DNA from: Xenopus tropicalis
Lineage: Eukaryota; Chordata; Amphibia; Anura; Pipidae
Assembly (NCBI RefSeq): GCF_000004195.4
Contig: NC_030678.2
Span: 85,534,904-85,598,903, forward strand
Length of the DNA: 64,000 nucleotides
Reading direction: 5' to 3'
The notes beneath the pieces were generated by a model, which ran no database searches, was not told where the DNA came from, and was given only the letters and a program-made list of their open reading frames with translations. The position numbers and the translations under genes were made by a program. Below, one piece after another: positions 1-9,850 of this stretch. Each line of letters begins with the position of its first letter. Within the stretch, counting starts at the first letter, position 1.

Positions 1-1954
1 GCTTTCTGCATTAAGTTTTTATAGTTATTTTTTCCTTCACTAATTTAGCTTGTTTGGGGAAAAAAACAGAACTTCCTCATGACATCTCTTATTCAACAAT
101 TAACATAATTATAACCTAAAAGGACATTTGATATCAAGTACCATATCATATCTTTGATATCTATAATTCCTATTTAATTAGACCCATCACATTATGTAGC
201 CATTTATTTTAGCCCATTCCCCTTTACATCTTACAACTTACCTCCCGCCCATCCTCTTATAATCATATATGGCTTAACACAGGCCATTTTTGATTAAAAG
301 CACAGTCCGCAGGTCTTTGCGCTCTTACATGCAGTGGGCTAATTGCAAAAAAGATGGCTGATTGTGGCTTTTTTTTTGCACTCTGCACTCTGTGCGGGGC
401 ATTGTTCAGAAAGGAAACCAGATGCATTTCTCTATACTAAATGGGTTTAGAATATTAAACTTGAAATATTTTGTGACATGATAGGCTGTAAATTAACCAG
501 AGAAAACATTAATGAAAGTTTTATGTTGAGACCCACATTTCACTTGGCTGCTATAGAATGTGACATCTACAAGTTGTTGATTCATTGAAGTGAACCTTGC
601 ATTTGGCAACCAATTGTATTTTACTGAGGCAAACACGGATACAAAGTACTAAGTGTTGACTTGGGAGCATTTTGATGCTTTTAGTATAACCTAATAGGCC
701 ATTTCATTAGAATCCCAAGGGCCTCGTATTGCTGAATCCTAACCACATGCAGTACAAGCTAGGAACACTGCCTGAAGCAACTCAGTATTAAATAATCAGC
801 CATGCAATATATCTGTCACTGCAGACCAAGGGAGTTAAAAGAGATTTCTGATTTACTCATTTATTACAAATCCCTTTTGTTTCCCCAGCTTCGGGCATTC
901 CTACAAATAAGATGCATAACTCCTAATTAAAAGAATTTCCTCAAGCTGACTGAAACAGATAGGTATAGCATTAATTACATTGGCAGATTGGCCTGAATAA
1001 AATAAACTCCTATCGATCTAGTTTTCCCCACATGTAGCTTTTTCTCTTTTAAATAAACAAAAGTTCAAGTCAATGGAATTATTTGATTTGGTACTTAAGG
1101 ATTTTGATAAAAAAACAATAAGCACACACGTATTACACACTACTTAAGTAAGAAACTACTATTACTATTCTTCATTAACCTAGTTTGCATTTTCACTGGG
1201 GATAAAAATACACTACTGAAAAGTGGCTAAATAGAGGACTCACTGGAATAAGGTTTAGCATAACTTAGCAGTGGCATGTTACCAAACCTTTTTTTTCCTA
1301 CTGAGGAATGATCTACCCGATTCACTTTAACTTACATAAGAGATGATTTCCCAATATAAAAATAATAAAAACTCATATAGAGGGGTCCAATTTTTGTTCC
1401 AGTTAGTAAGGAGATAAGACTTTATAAACCAACATGTTTTTTTAGATGTTATCAACTTCCTCCAGGTCTATCTGAGGAAGTCACTAACAAAGACAAAACA
1501 CGTTGGCTTGTGAAGCCTTATCTCTTTAGTGACCTGACCCGACTAGTGCAATAGGAGTACACATGGAGCTGCAGCTTTTTATTAAAGCTATACAGTTTTA
1601 CATTATGGCTTTTTGTCTATCTGTATCATTTATGTTTCAGATCATTGAATAAAAAATAATAACTTTCACTTATCCCTTGGACTTGCCATGAGGCACTGGC
1701 TTAATCAACATTACTTCATATTTCTAATATCTACCTACTAAATAATCTTTGCTTTCTTAGATACTGAATAATTGCTTTCATCATAATGCTACATATTAGG
1801 TCAGCGGAATCTAACTAGATGCTTATCATTTTTATTCTACCCTCAACATGTACAGTGCATTCCTCAGACCTACAAATAACAAGTTTACAAAACTGAAGTT
1901 ATTGTGTTTCAACTCATAATGAGATCAAAGATTTTGATACTATCAAAGACTTAC
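1..1954 (-). other. grik3: grik3 intron 5 (partial), no other feature seen
   Basis: AT-rich intron sequence downstream (minus-strand sense) of exon 5; the intron begins with gtaag just below 1955. The next kainate-receptor exon, which starts at the conserved D-L-Y/F-A-L-D stretch, was not found on the minus strand before the window edge, so it lies beyond position 1. No ORF with recognisable similarity, RNA gene or clear repeat was seen. The 880-1010 stretch is complex and rich in TAAT motifs, but conservation cannot be judged from one sequence. Confidence 0.6.
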
Positions 1955-2008
1955 CAGAGTGGTAAATATGTAGTGGTAGTACTCTGTCATCATACCCATT
2001 GCCATGGC
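1955..2008 (-). CDS. grik3: Glutamate receptor ionotropic kainate 3, exon 5
   Basis: A 54-bp exon encoding exactly 18 residues, AMAMGMMTEYYHYIFTTL, in phase 0 at both ends. It is bounded on the minus strand by an acceptor (ttcttag before GCC) and a donor (CTG followed by gtaagt). In kainate receptors this stretch follows the helix ending in I-L-K/R-Q and leads into the second lobe of the amino-terminal (LIVBP-like) domain, which drives subunit assembly outside the cell. A 54-bp exon at this place is typical of the GRIK1-3 genes. It is too short to stand out as an ORF and was found by searching below exon 4 for the conserved MGMMTEYY block. The identification is firm; assignment to grik3 rather than a paralogue rests on exons 3 and 4. 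Confidence 0.95.
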
Positions 2009-2123
2009 CTAAGAACAAGAAAAAAATGTAAGAATTGTTGGGTGTGTAGTTTGTAATGCATTCATGCAAGGCAGAGATTTGGGCACTACCAATACTGTAT
2101 TGTTTAGATTATGTATATTGAGT

Positions 2124-2500
2124 AGTGATGAGCAATTTTTTTCACCAGGCATGGATTCACAATGAAATTTCATGTAAATTTTTTCAGCAAAACAGCAACA
2201 AATTTTCTTCAATGCATTTAGAGAGAGAAAAAATTTAAGAAAAGAATGTCCATATATTTTATTGACTTTGGCATGAGAAAAAAATGTCCATTGATAATTA
2301 GGACTGCTCTGCTTCCTAGCCCTAATGCAGAGCAGCACTCACTACTCTGGCCGCCCAGCCGTCAAAGGATTTCTGCATGCAGCTTCCAGAGGGAGAAGAG
2401 AAAAACAGTAAACTCATCTGCACAAGATTGCTTATTTTAAAGAAACAGTACAGTAGATTTTCTAACTAAAGTATATTGCAAATATGCTTCTTTTTCGGTG
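2124..2500. repeat. MITE remnant with an embedded second repeat
   Basis: Starts with agtgatgagcaattttt, the same end as the elements at 9103 and 51150, followed by caccaggcatggattcac and an A/T-rich 'aaattttttcagc' body. This is a decayed copy of a frog MITE whose younger copies read with CpG-rich spacers. The first minisatellite-like monomers appear at 2205-2290. Between about 2288 and 2510 a different sequence interrupts the monomers, so a second insertion is likely. No coding potential. Confidence 0.5.
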
Positions 2501-3170
2501 AAGAAGCAGAAGATGCAATATTTTTTTCTTTAATGCCTTTGGCATGAGAATAAAACTTGAGAATAACTTTTATTTACTTCAATGCATTTGAAGTGAGAAA
2601 AAAATACAGAAAAAAACTTCTATTTACTCCAGTCCATTTGACATGAGAAAAACATTCATTGACTTTGATGCATCTGGAGTGAGAAAAAACTGGAGAAAAA
2701 ACACCCATTGACTTTAATGCATCTGGCACAAGAAAAAAAACACGAGAATAAAACATCTATTATTAATGTATTTGAAGTGAGGAAAATAAAATACTTCCAT
2801 TGACTTCAATGCAATTAGGAAGACCTGAGAAACAAACATCCATCTACTTTAACGCACATGAGTGAGAAAAAACTAGAGAAAAACCACCCATTGACCTTAA
2901 CACATATGGCATGAGAAAAAAACTGGAGAAAAAAAACACCCATTGACCATAACGTATATGGCATGAGAAAAATTGGAGAAGAACCACCCATTGACTTTAA
3001 TACATTTGGCACAAGAAAAAAACTGAGAAGAAAACATCCATTACTAATGCATTTGAAGTGAGGAAAATAAAATACTTCCATTGACTTCAATGCATTTAGC
3101 AAGACAAAAAATTTGAGAAAAATGCCTATTGACTTTAATACATTTGGAGTGAGAAAAAACACTAACATTT
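2501..3170. repeat. Degenerate minisatellite inside a MITE, CpG-decayed
   Basis: At least a dozen diverged monomers of roughly 45-60 bp follow the pattern 'cattgactttaatgcatttgg' (core) then gcatgagaaaaaa and ctggagaaaaaa. Monomers vary between tggcatgag, tggagtgag and tggcacaag, and the spacer between them is an A-tract. TG and CA occupy positions where related frog repeats carry CG, as expected from methylated CpG decay. Minus-strand ORFs of 60 and 117 codons across this stretch are translations of the repeat, not genes. Confidence 0.75.
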
Positions 3171-3639
3171 AGAATAAAATATGAATGGGTACATTGTTGT
3201 ATAAAATGTTAGATAATGGAATGTTTGTGAGACCTAGAACATGTTTTCTTTACAGAGAGTTGATAATATTATTGGGTCATTACAGGTAGCAGTCTTTAAT
3301 CCACATAAGCAGTTAAATACCAAGGGGAGTAAAATACTAAAGGCAATAAACAATTACAGGATTAAACAACATGGTTTGGGAATCCTCTGTGTTCAGTATT
3401 GATTAAACTCATGCTGGCGTGTAAGAAGGATGGAGTATAATGCTTGTTAATGAATGACATTCAGCATATTAAAAACAAATACTCTCACAAGGTCTTTGAA
3501 TAAAAGCAGCCAACTATGTTAATGCGAAAAATAAATCAGTCTTTGTAAAATATTACTTAAAACTATTGTAAATGTCTGTAAACTGTTTCTGAAAAGTTGG
3601 GCTCTGAACAAGATATTTGATGCTTTTTGTTCTTAATTG

Positions 3640-4260
3640 TTTAAACATACAGTTACATAGTTACACAATTAACTGAGTTGAAAAAAGACCAAAGTACATC
3701 AAGTTTAACCCCTCCAAAAGTATATATACACACTCTTACTGACCTATCTATATACTCACATATATAATTTTTATATACCAACATTAATACTTATTGTAGA
3801 ATTTAGTATGACAATGCCTTGGATACTATGCTTGTTTAAGCAATCTTCCAAGCCCCTCTGTTACTATAGGGCTGACATCTGGTGTGTTGATATTTTCTAT
3901 GGCGAAAAAGATCCCCCTCTCATAACCGTAACTTGTAATCATGGCACTTCACAATCACCTTTTTTGCAGAGAAAGCAACCCTACCCTAACTTTGGCTATC
4001 CTAGTTTAAATCCCCCACTCCTTTTACTAGTACTCTCTCTAGCTCATTAATATCCTTCTGCAGGCTGGAACCCAAAACTGCACTGCATACACAAGGCGAG
4101 GCCTTAACAGGACTTATATAGAGGCTAAATTATGTTTTCATCCCTCAAGTTAATGTCCTTTTTTATACTAGATAGTACTTTATTTGCTTTAGTCGTTAAT
4201 ATGTTTTATTATTTGTTCATACTTTTTAATGTAATGTGTTGGCCTGCTTTGAGGTGGCAT
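3640..4260 (-). mobile_element. CR1-like LINE fragment, antisense
   Basis: Begins with the 'cagttacatagttacaca' tail and then the 'gaaaaaagaccaaagtacatcaag', 'tcttccaagcccctc' and 'ccaaaactgcactgcatac' type blocks that I recognise from the antisense of vertebrate CR1-like LINEs. The order of the blocks fits one 3' fragment lying on the minus strand, with deletions. There is no intact reading frame; the 80-codon plus-strand ORF at 3808-4050 is the reverse of retrotransposon sequence. Similar blocks recur at 21915-22990. Confidence 0.6.
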
Positions 4261-4305
4261 AAACCATCCTAATCTATGTCAAAACAAGGGCCTTGGACCA
4301 CTTAC

Positions 4306-4487
4306 CTGTCTGAGTATTTGGGCAGCCATAGTATGACTGCAGTCAAAAATTATTCTGAATTCCCTGCCTCGCTTCATCTCTTTAAGAAGGGGACGAGCAT
4401 CCTCAGACTCTGGGGGAAGTTGCCGAATTTTCAGGCGGATATTGTACCTGGCAGGGGCCATGATGAGCTCCTGTAGACGAATAAGGC
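4306..4487 (-). CDS. grik3: Glutamate receptor ionotropic kainate 3, exon 4
   Basis: A 182-bp exon, the usual size for this exon in GRIK genes. It carries two bases completing a glycine codon from exon 3, then 60 codons from [14 protein letters not shown] to [10 protein letters not shown], and ends in phase 0 before a gtaagt donor; the acceptor is cccctag. The exon builds part of the amino-terminal domain that controls dimer and tetramer assembly. GRIK3-type residues are visible: ELIMAP (GRIK1/2 have ELIKAP), [12 protein letters not shown], and [19 protein letters not shown] (GRIK1/2 read GKEF and have a charged residue after CSH). No stop or frameshift. ORF extensions beyond both splice sites are intron readthrough. 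Confidence 0.97.
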
Positions 4488-5779
4488 CTAGGGGAAACAC
4501 ATTGTTTAAGAAATTTGATTCTCATTCTCAATAAATACAAATTTAGCAATTAGCAAGACTATCCTACTTTAAGCTTTCTAGCGTACAATTTCCAGTTTAT
4601 AATTAAAGGTTAAAGCATTATTGCAGCTGTAGTTCAGGCCCAGGTCATATAAAAAGGTACTCTGATGAAAATCATTCCTTCTCTATTTACACTTACTCTT
4701 CTCATTTTACATAATTGTCACTGAAAGTAATAAAGGTTTTTGTTTTTAATGCAGGGTATTCTGTTACATATATGTAGCTCCAGTAGGGTGATTGATTACC
4801 TTTGGGATGCCTACTTTGAGAGTCAGAGGGTGCAAAGGAGACAGTAAGGGTGATTTTGCATTCTCTGGGGTGTAAGTAATAGGTGGAGTGAAAAGAGATA
4901 CAAAATCATGCCCCTTAGTGCTCACTTAACAAGCACTTGCTTCCCTGGGAATGGTAAACTCTACTCTGTAAAGCTGTATTGTTAATCAAGAAAGCAGAGA
5001 GAAGTTTTAGGGGCCACAAGCCAGGCCTGTCTAGCACCTCCTTCCACTCCTTAACTTGTGCATTCTAATGATGCACAAGTTAGGGGCAGCTTTGGGGATG
5101 CCTATGTGCCTCTCCCCTCCTGCCCCTCACCAGTACAACCCTGACTAACACAGTCAACACTGTATTTGTGAAGTTAGTAGCAAGTCTTCATCTGGGTAAT
5201 GGAGAGCCACACAGTGACCAAAGTGCAAATAATGGCCTTTTTAGTACTTTGCACATTGCATTGCAATCTACTTTTATGAAAGGGTTATGCTCCCTTTAAC
5301 TTAAAGCAGTGGTTGAATATTTTATAAGCACCCCCAAATACTGAAATTAAATATATTGTTGTTTACCCAAGAGAGCAATTGGTACCAAATAAATCTTAAT
5401 TTTGTTGGAACTTTTTGGCATTAGTTCAAATTGATTTGCACCTCATATTAATTGTTAGATCTGAAGTAATTTTAGATTAGTTAGCTTGTAAGCTTCGCTG
5501 GAGCAAGGAATGATGTGAATAATTAAATTTTTTTTGAAGAACATGTAACATAATAATAAGCATAATAATAAGCATTACATTAATTTAAAAAAAAAAAAAC
5601 TTTTTTGTTAGCTATGTAAATAATCGGTAATACCAAATAAAGAAAGATCTGCTTATTCAATTATACACAGGATACTAAATTATTATTGCCCTGCTTTTGA
5701 AACAAAATATGCATTTGCTACAGAAGCATTATACCATTTGTATAAATTGGTTACTTTGTAGGACAGGAGCCATTCCTGT
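4488..5779 (-). other. grik3: grik3 intron 3, proximal part
   Basis: Intron sequence between exon 4 and the tandem array. It contains a short hairpin at 5053-5083 (ACTTGTGCAT and ATGCACAAGT arms) within a moderately GC-richer patch (about 4790-5290) that looks like an old dispersed repeat I cannot name. No exon-like ORF flanked by splice sites was seen. Confidence 0.5.
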
Positions 5780-7330
5780 AATATTGTAGATCAGAAATTT
5801 CTTAAAAATCGCTTCAAAGCTTCCAGTCTATAGTATCTTATCTCCCACATATCATTAGGTACCAAGAGAAAACACCCTAAATATGAACGCCAAGGGTCCA
5901 CTGAACAGTTTGATGCCCAATATGTATAGGCTTACCTAAGAATGTGGCATGTAGGGGCCCCAATGTGAATATACCCCCATATGATCTGTCATTTCAGCTT
6001 CTGCAAAATCAACGCATTTACATCATTTTGTGTGGGATAAAGCTAGAAAAAAGTATGCTCACCCCAGAAAGCCATATATTTTTGGAAAGTACACATTTCC
6101 TGATATCTAAAATGGATATTCCAAAGTACCAAGCCACAAAGCTTTCCTAAGTTTGCTGATTTTTATGACATTTCCAAAAATCACCTCAAAACTTCCAATA
6201 TGCAGCATCTTATTTTCTATAGGTCATTAGGTACCAAGATAAAACACCCTAAATATGAACCCCAGAGGTCTACTGAACAGTTTGATGCCCACTGTACATT
6301 GGTTTATCAAAGCACATGGCACTTAGAGACCCCAAAATATACCTTGTGCACACTAATTTCATGGCTTACCTTTACCTAATTCATAACCACATGGCAGTTT
6401 TATGTGGGATAGAAACTGCAGAAATGTAGGGTGACCCCTGAAAACCCTGAAAATATTTTTGGAAAGTACACAATCTGACAAATCCAACATGGGTAAAGAG
6501 TCCTTTCTACACCAAAGTATCAATCTGCAAAGCTTTCCTAAAGTTAGTGGTTTCTATGACATTTCAGAAAATTGCCTAAAAATGTTGCAATTTGACACAT
6601 TTATCTCACACAATTTCTTGCATACAAAGGCAATTCACCCCAAATAGTAACAGAGAGACCAGAGGTCTACGGAACAGTTTGATGCCCTATATGCATAGAT
6701 TTACCAAACTATGTGGTGTACAGGGGCACCCAAATAAAAATAGGGCATATGAATTTTCACAAATGACACTCCAGCTCGTGCAGTTTTTGCACCCGGTATG
6801 TGTATTATGTGCCATAAGACCCCCTAACAGTATGGAGACCCTAGAAAACCATACATTTTCCAAAAATACACATTCTGACAAAACAAAAATGGGTAAATAC
6901 ATCTTTCTACTTCAAACTACCAAACTACAAAGCTATGCTTAACAGAATAGTTTTTATAATATTTCTGAAAATCGTCACAAAGCTTGCATTTTGGCCCATT
7001 ATTTACCCCACATTTCATAATGTACCAACATAAAACACTCTAAATATGAATGCCAGGGGTCTACTGAACAGTTTGATGCCCTATATGCATAGATTTACCA
7101 AACTATGTGGTGTATAGAGGCACCCAAATTGAAATACAGCAGACAAAATGTCCATGTGCAAAGACAAGTAACAAAGAACAATGTGAAATGCAATAAAATT
7201 GCTAAAATCCCCAAAAAACCTAAAATCAATGTTTTTTTTTTCCTAGTGATATCTGCAGTCAGAATCACAGTTTGACATCTTTTTATGCCAGCACGTAGGA
7301 GCTACGTCATTGGCAGGGAAAGGGTTAAAG
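5780..7330. repeat. Tandem array of 370-396 bp units in intron 3
   Basis: The marker block 'gaacagtttgatgccc' recurs at about 5903, 6275, 6672 and 7066, giving spacings of roughly 372, 396 and 395 bp. Each unit also repeats 'accaagataaaacacccta', a 'ttaccaaactatgtgg' block, a 'gaaagtacacattctgac' block and a 'cacaaagctttcctaa' block in the same order. About three and a half units are present, diverging by substitutions and small indels. The array ends near 7330 with 'gctacgtcattggcagg' and gggttaaag, which resembles the terminus of a frog DNA transposon, so it is probably an element with internal tandem repeats rather than a satellite. Small ORFs inside it are not conserved between units. Confidence 0.8.
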
Positions 7331-7544
7331 AAATATTTTATTTGCAGTTTGCAAAGAAAATATCATCTGTACATTGACATATTTCTTTTCTACTGTTTAA
7401 CTGTCTCTTTATGCTTCTGTGTGGTAACATGTACCTGACAGTGGTATAATATTGCTAATATTCCTACTATACACATATTTACATTTTACATTTTTGTTTC
7501 TATCCCCAATAAACAAGTAACTTTCTTGTATTATCATACGGTAC

Positions 7545-7802
7545 CTGTGCTGTCGTCATACACAACTGTGGCTGACCTCCATTTGAGGAACTGAACCAAG
7601 TCCAGTATAGCGTGGCTGAGAGAAGCATAGTCTGGGTACAGGTTAACATAGAATGAGTCCCTGTTATCTAGCGGGTGGTGCTTCCATCGGACCTGGATGT
7701 GTGGCACTTCCAGTGCGTTGCAGATAGATTGAACTGCGTTTGATGAGGAGCTATGAGATGGGCCAAAGATGGCAACTACTCCAAGAGCAAGCTGGTCACA
7801 GG
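7545..7802 (-). CDS. grik3: Glutamate receptor ionotropic kainate 3, exon 3
   Basis: A 258-bp exon, matching the canonical length of GRIK exon 3. The acceptor is ttttgcag. Two bases complete an alanine codon from exon 2, 85 codons follow from [20 protein letters not shown] to VVYDDST, and one base remains for the glycine completed in exon 4. The donor reads gtaccg. The sequence lies in lobe 1 of the extracellular amino-terminal domain. [33 protein letters not shown] and [13 protein letters not shown] fit GRIK3 better than GRIK1 or GRIK2. The [13 protein letters not shown] segment looks more like GRIK2 than human GRIK3, which is unusual but tolerable in a frog orthologue. An in-frame ATG just upstream is intronic and not a start. 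Confidence 0.97.
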
Positions 7803-8027
7803 CTGCAAAATAGATGTACCACAAAGGCAATGTTATCTAACCATTCAAAGGGTTGGGATTTTCTCCAAACAACCAGGACTAACCATACAGAGATCTCAAT
7901 GACTCCATTATAATAAATGTGTTTATCAAATGCATATATGTAACGGAAATATATTACAATGTAAATGACTGTTAGATACTTTTTATGTGTATGTGTGTAT
8001 TTTTGAGGATGTAGATGTTGCACTTAC
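7803..8027 (-). other. grik3: grik3 intron 2 (225 bp)
   Basis: Very short intron with gtaagtg donor at the exon 2 side and ttttgcag acceptor at the exon 3 side. It is AT-rich with a (tg)n-like run near 7985-8000 on the plus strand. No repeats were recognised. Confidence 0.9.
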
Positions 8028-8204
8028 CTTTCCGATTGGCTTCAAAACTGTCGTACAGATTAATTCTCTGAATGTCATAGGTTAATGTTGTATTTGGCAG
8101 CAACGTTCGGTTTCTGTTGATAATGCTTGCTGAAAACCTGAAGGCTTGTTCTTCTGCACTTACAAGTTGCCCTGTGGGTCCTTCCAGATGCTCAAAGATG
8201 CCTC
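8028..8204 (-). CDS. grik3: Glutamate receptor ionotropic kainate 3, exon 2
   Basis: A 177-bp exon: two bases completing a glycine codon, 58 codons from [20 protein letters not shown] to DSFEANRK, and one base completed in exon 3. The acceptor is ttcctgtag and the donor gtaagtg. This is the start of the mature amino-terminal domain, just after the signal peptide and the short M-P-H-V-I-R-I-G stretch encoded by exon 1 in the family. Two N-glycosylation sequons (N-R-T and N-T-T) lie in [14 protein letters not shown], consistent with an extracellular location. No ORF call covers this exon because it has no internal start; it was found by reading the minus strand above exon 3. The conserved [20 protein letters not shown] block makes the family assignment secure. 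Confidence 0.96.
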
Positions 8205-8535
8205 CTACAGGAACAAAGATGACATTAGCAAATATAAGTCAATATTCTAATAATCCAGTTTGGCAAAAACAGAGTCAAATCTGCATAATAAATTATGGAT
8301 TTACTGAGGGCCTTGAGAGCTCAAGGTACCAAAAGGTAAAAGTTACTGGAAGACAATAAGTGAAGTACATAGAAAAAAAATACACAGAAACATATATACC
8401 AATATATATATAGTACATGTATATTTAATTTAAATAAATTAGGATTATTGAAAATTAAAAAAAAGTATTACAATTTATTAGGATGGAAAGAAAATAACCA
8501 AATAAAACAAATACTTATACACACCACTATCTAAA
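8205..8535 (-). other. grik3: Start of grik3 intron 1, plain AT-rich sequence
   Basis: First part of the very long intron above exon 2. AT-rich, with no repeat or ORF recognised except short A-tracts. Exon 1 (signal peptide) was searched for by eye in the rest of the window and not found. Confidence 0.6.
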
Positions 8536-8905
8536 GCTGCCCATACATGGGCAGATCCGATCGCTTGGCGATGTCGCCAAGCGAGCGGATCTTCAACCGA
8601 TATCCCCACTTACAGGTGGGTGATATCAGGTAACATGTAGGCGAATTAGATCGTTTGGCCTTGGGGCCAAATGATCGAATTCTAACGGCGGCAATGGGGC
8701 AGTCGGTTCGGGGACCGCATCAACAAGCCGATGCGGTCCCCGATCCGACTGAATTTTCTAACCTGCCCGATCGATATCTGGCCAATTTCAGGCCAGATAT
8801 CGGTCAGCCAGGCCAGTCGGTAGTGCTCATACATGGGCCGATAAGCTGCCGAATCGGTCCAAGGGACCATTATCAGCAGCTACAATCGGCCCGTGTATGG
8901 GGACT
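8536..8905. mobile_element. CpG-rich non-autonomous DNA transposon with nested hairpins
   Basis: The ends are inverted: gcccatacatgggc near 8539-8553 and gcccgtgtatgggg near 8889-8902. Inside are three further hairpins: gatcgcttggcg...cgccaagcg (8559-8585), gggaccgcat...atgcggtcccc (8714-8741) and cgatatctggcc...ggccagatatcgg (8772-8804). CpG dinucleotides are well preserved compared with flanking sequence, suggesting a fairly young copy. Mirror ORFs on both strands at 8655-8951 and 8682-8870 are products of the palindromes. Diverged relatives appear at 22030-22175 and possibly 13260-13400. Confidence 0.75.
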
Positions 8906-8991
8906 CCCGGCTGTCTGCTTGCTATCCTTCACACTGATTAATCTTTTGTGAAGAAAGCTATTTGAAACTTAGTTGTCTAAATTGTGCTGGC

Positions 8992-9080
8992 CTTAAAGGA
9001 GAACTAAACTCTGTCTTGACCCACTGGTTGTAGATTTAATTAACAAGATGTAAAGCTGCCAGCTCTGCTTAACATGGGTG
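8992..9080. repeat. Fragment of a TTAA-type MITE
   Basis: Reads ccttaaaggagaactaaact, a typical terminus of frog MITEs that insert at TTAA, followed by about 70 bp of body and no matching right end. Confidence 0.5.
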
Positions 9081-9102
9081 TCTCAACCTTAGTGCCTGGG
9101 AT

Positions 9103-9281
9103 TAGTGATTAGCAATTTTTTTTTTTTTGCCAGGTATGGATGTTACTGAAAAAGTCACAGTGCAAATGAAAAATTCACAGCAAAAAAATGCTCCTTAACT
9201 TCAATGGGCTTTGCAAGTTTTTGTTGCTTTGCAAATTTTTCTGCAAAGTGAAATGGAACAGATTTCTGCTTATCACTACCT
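9103..9281. mobile_element. MITE, tagtgattagcaa ends
   Basis: Left end tagtgattagcaatttt and right end ctgcttatcacta are inverted. The body (aaaaattcacagc, cttcaatgggctttgc, gcaaatttttctgc) matches the ancestor of the elements at 2124 and 51150, but without the expanded internal minisatellite. Confidence 0.65.
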
Positions 9282-9850
9282 AGGATACTATCTGGCCTGC
9301 TCTAGAGGGTGACTCTAATGTCAGGAGTACTGCATAGAAAAAAAACAGTACCAAGACAAATACTGGTAGAAATGCCATCATATTTTATTCACTGAACTTA
9401 TTGCACCAGTCTGAAGTTTCAGAAGCTCTATAACAGTAATGATTCAGGCATTTAAAGTTTTCCATAGGGGGTCACCATCTTGGATTTTGTTAGGAGTCAG
9501 TGACATTCACATGCTCTCTGGGCTGCTGTTAAGAAGCTTAGCTTAGGGGTCATCACAAATCATTAAGCAGTCAATTAGGCTGTCATAGAAGCTGATGCTA
9601 CAGGTTGATGCAAACTGGACTGGATTCTGAGCTGACATGTAATGAAAATCTTGAAATAATTACCTTGTATTATGATATTTATATTCTATATACAGTATAT
9701 TGTAAGTGGGTCCCTAAGCCAACAGCCGCCCAGAGCTTGTGCTGTGAATCATCAGGAAAGAAGATAAGGAAAGAGGCTGTAGTTGCCTTGGGGGGGTCAG
9801 GGTACAGAAGCCCAAAACATACCAAACATCCTTTAAAACCCTGACATAAA
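9282..9850. repeat. Probable dispersed repeat, unclassified
   Basis: The segment with 'ggtcaccatcttggattttg' and 'ctcctgacattagagtcacc' type blocks looks like a recurrent frog repeat, but no second copy is present in this window and no terminal structure was found. The paired short ORFs at 9605-9912 on opposite strands show no recognisable domain. Confidence 0.3.

Noticed and set aside
2574..3168. Minus-strand ORFs with repeated F-L-x-P-N-x-L-K-S pattern
   Set aside because: The pattern is the translated minisatellite; it is not a repeat protein.
5780..7330. CRISPR-like regular repeats
   Set aside because: Units are nearly 400 bp and diverged, in a vertebrate intron; this is a tandem repeat.
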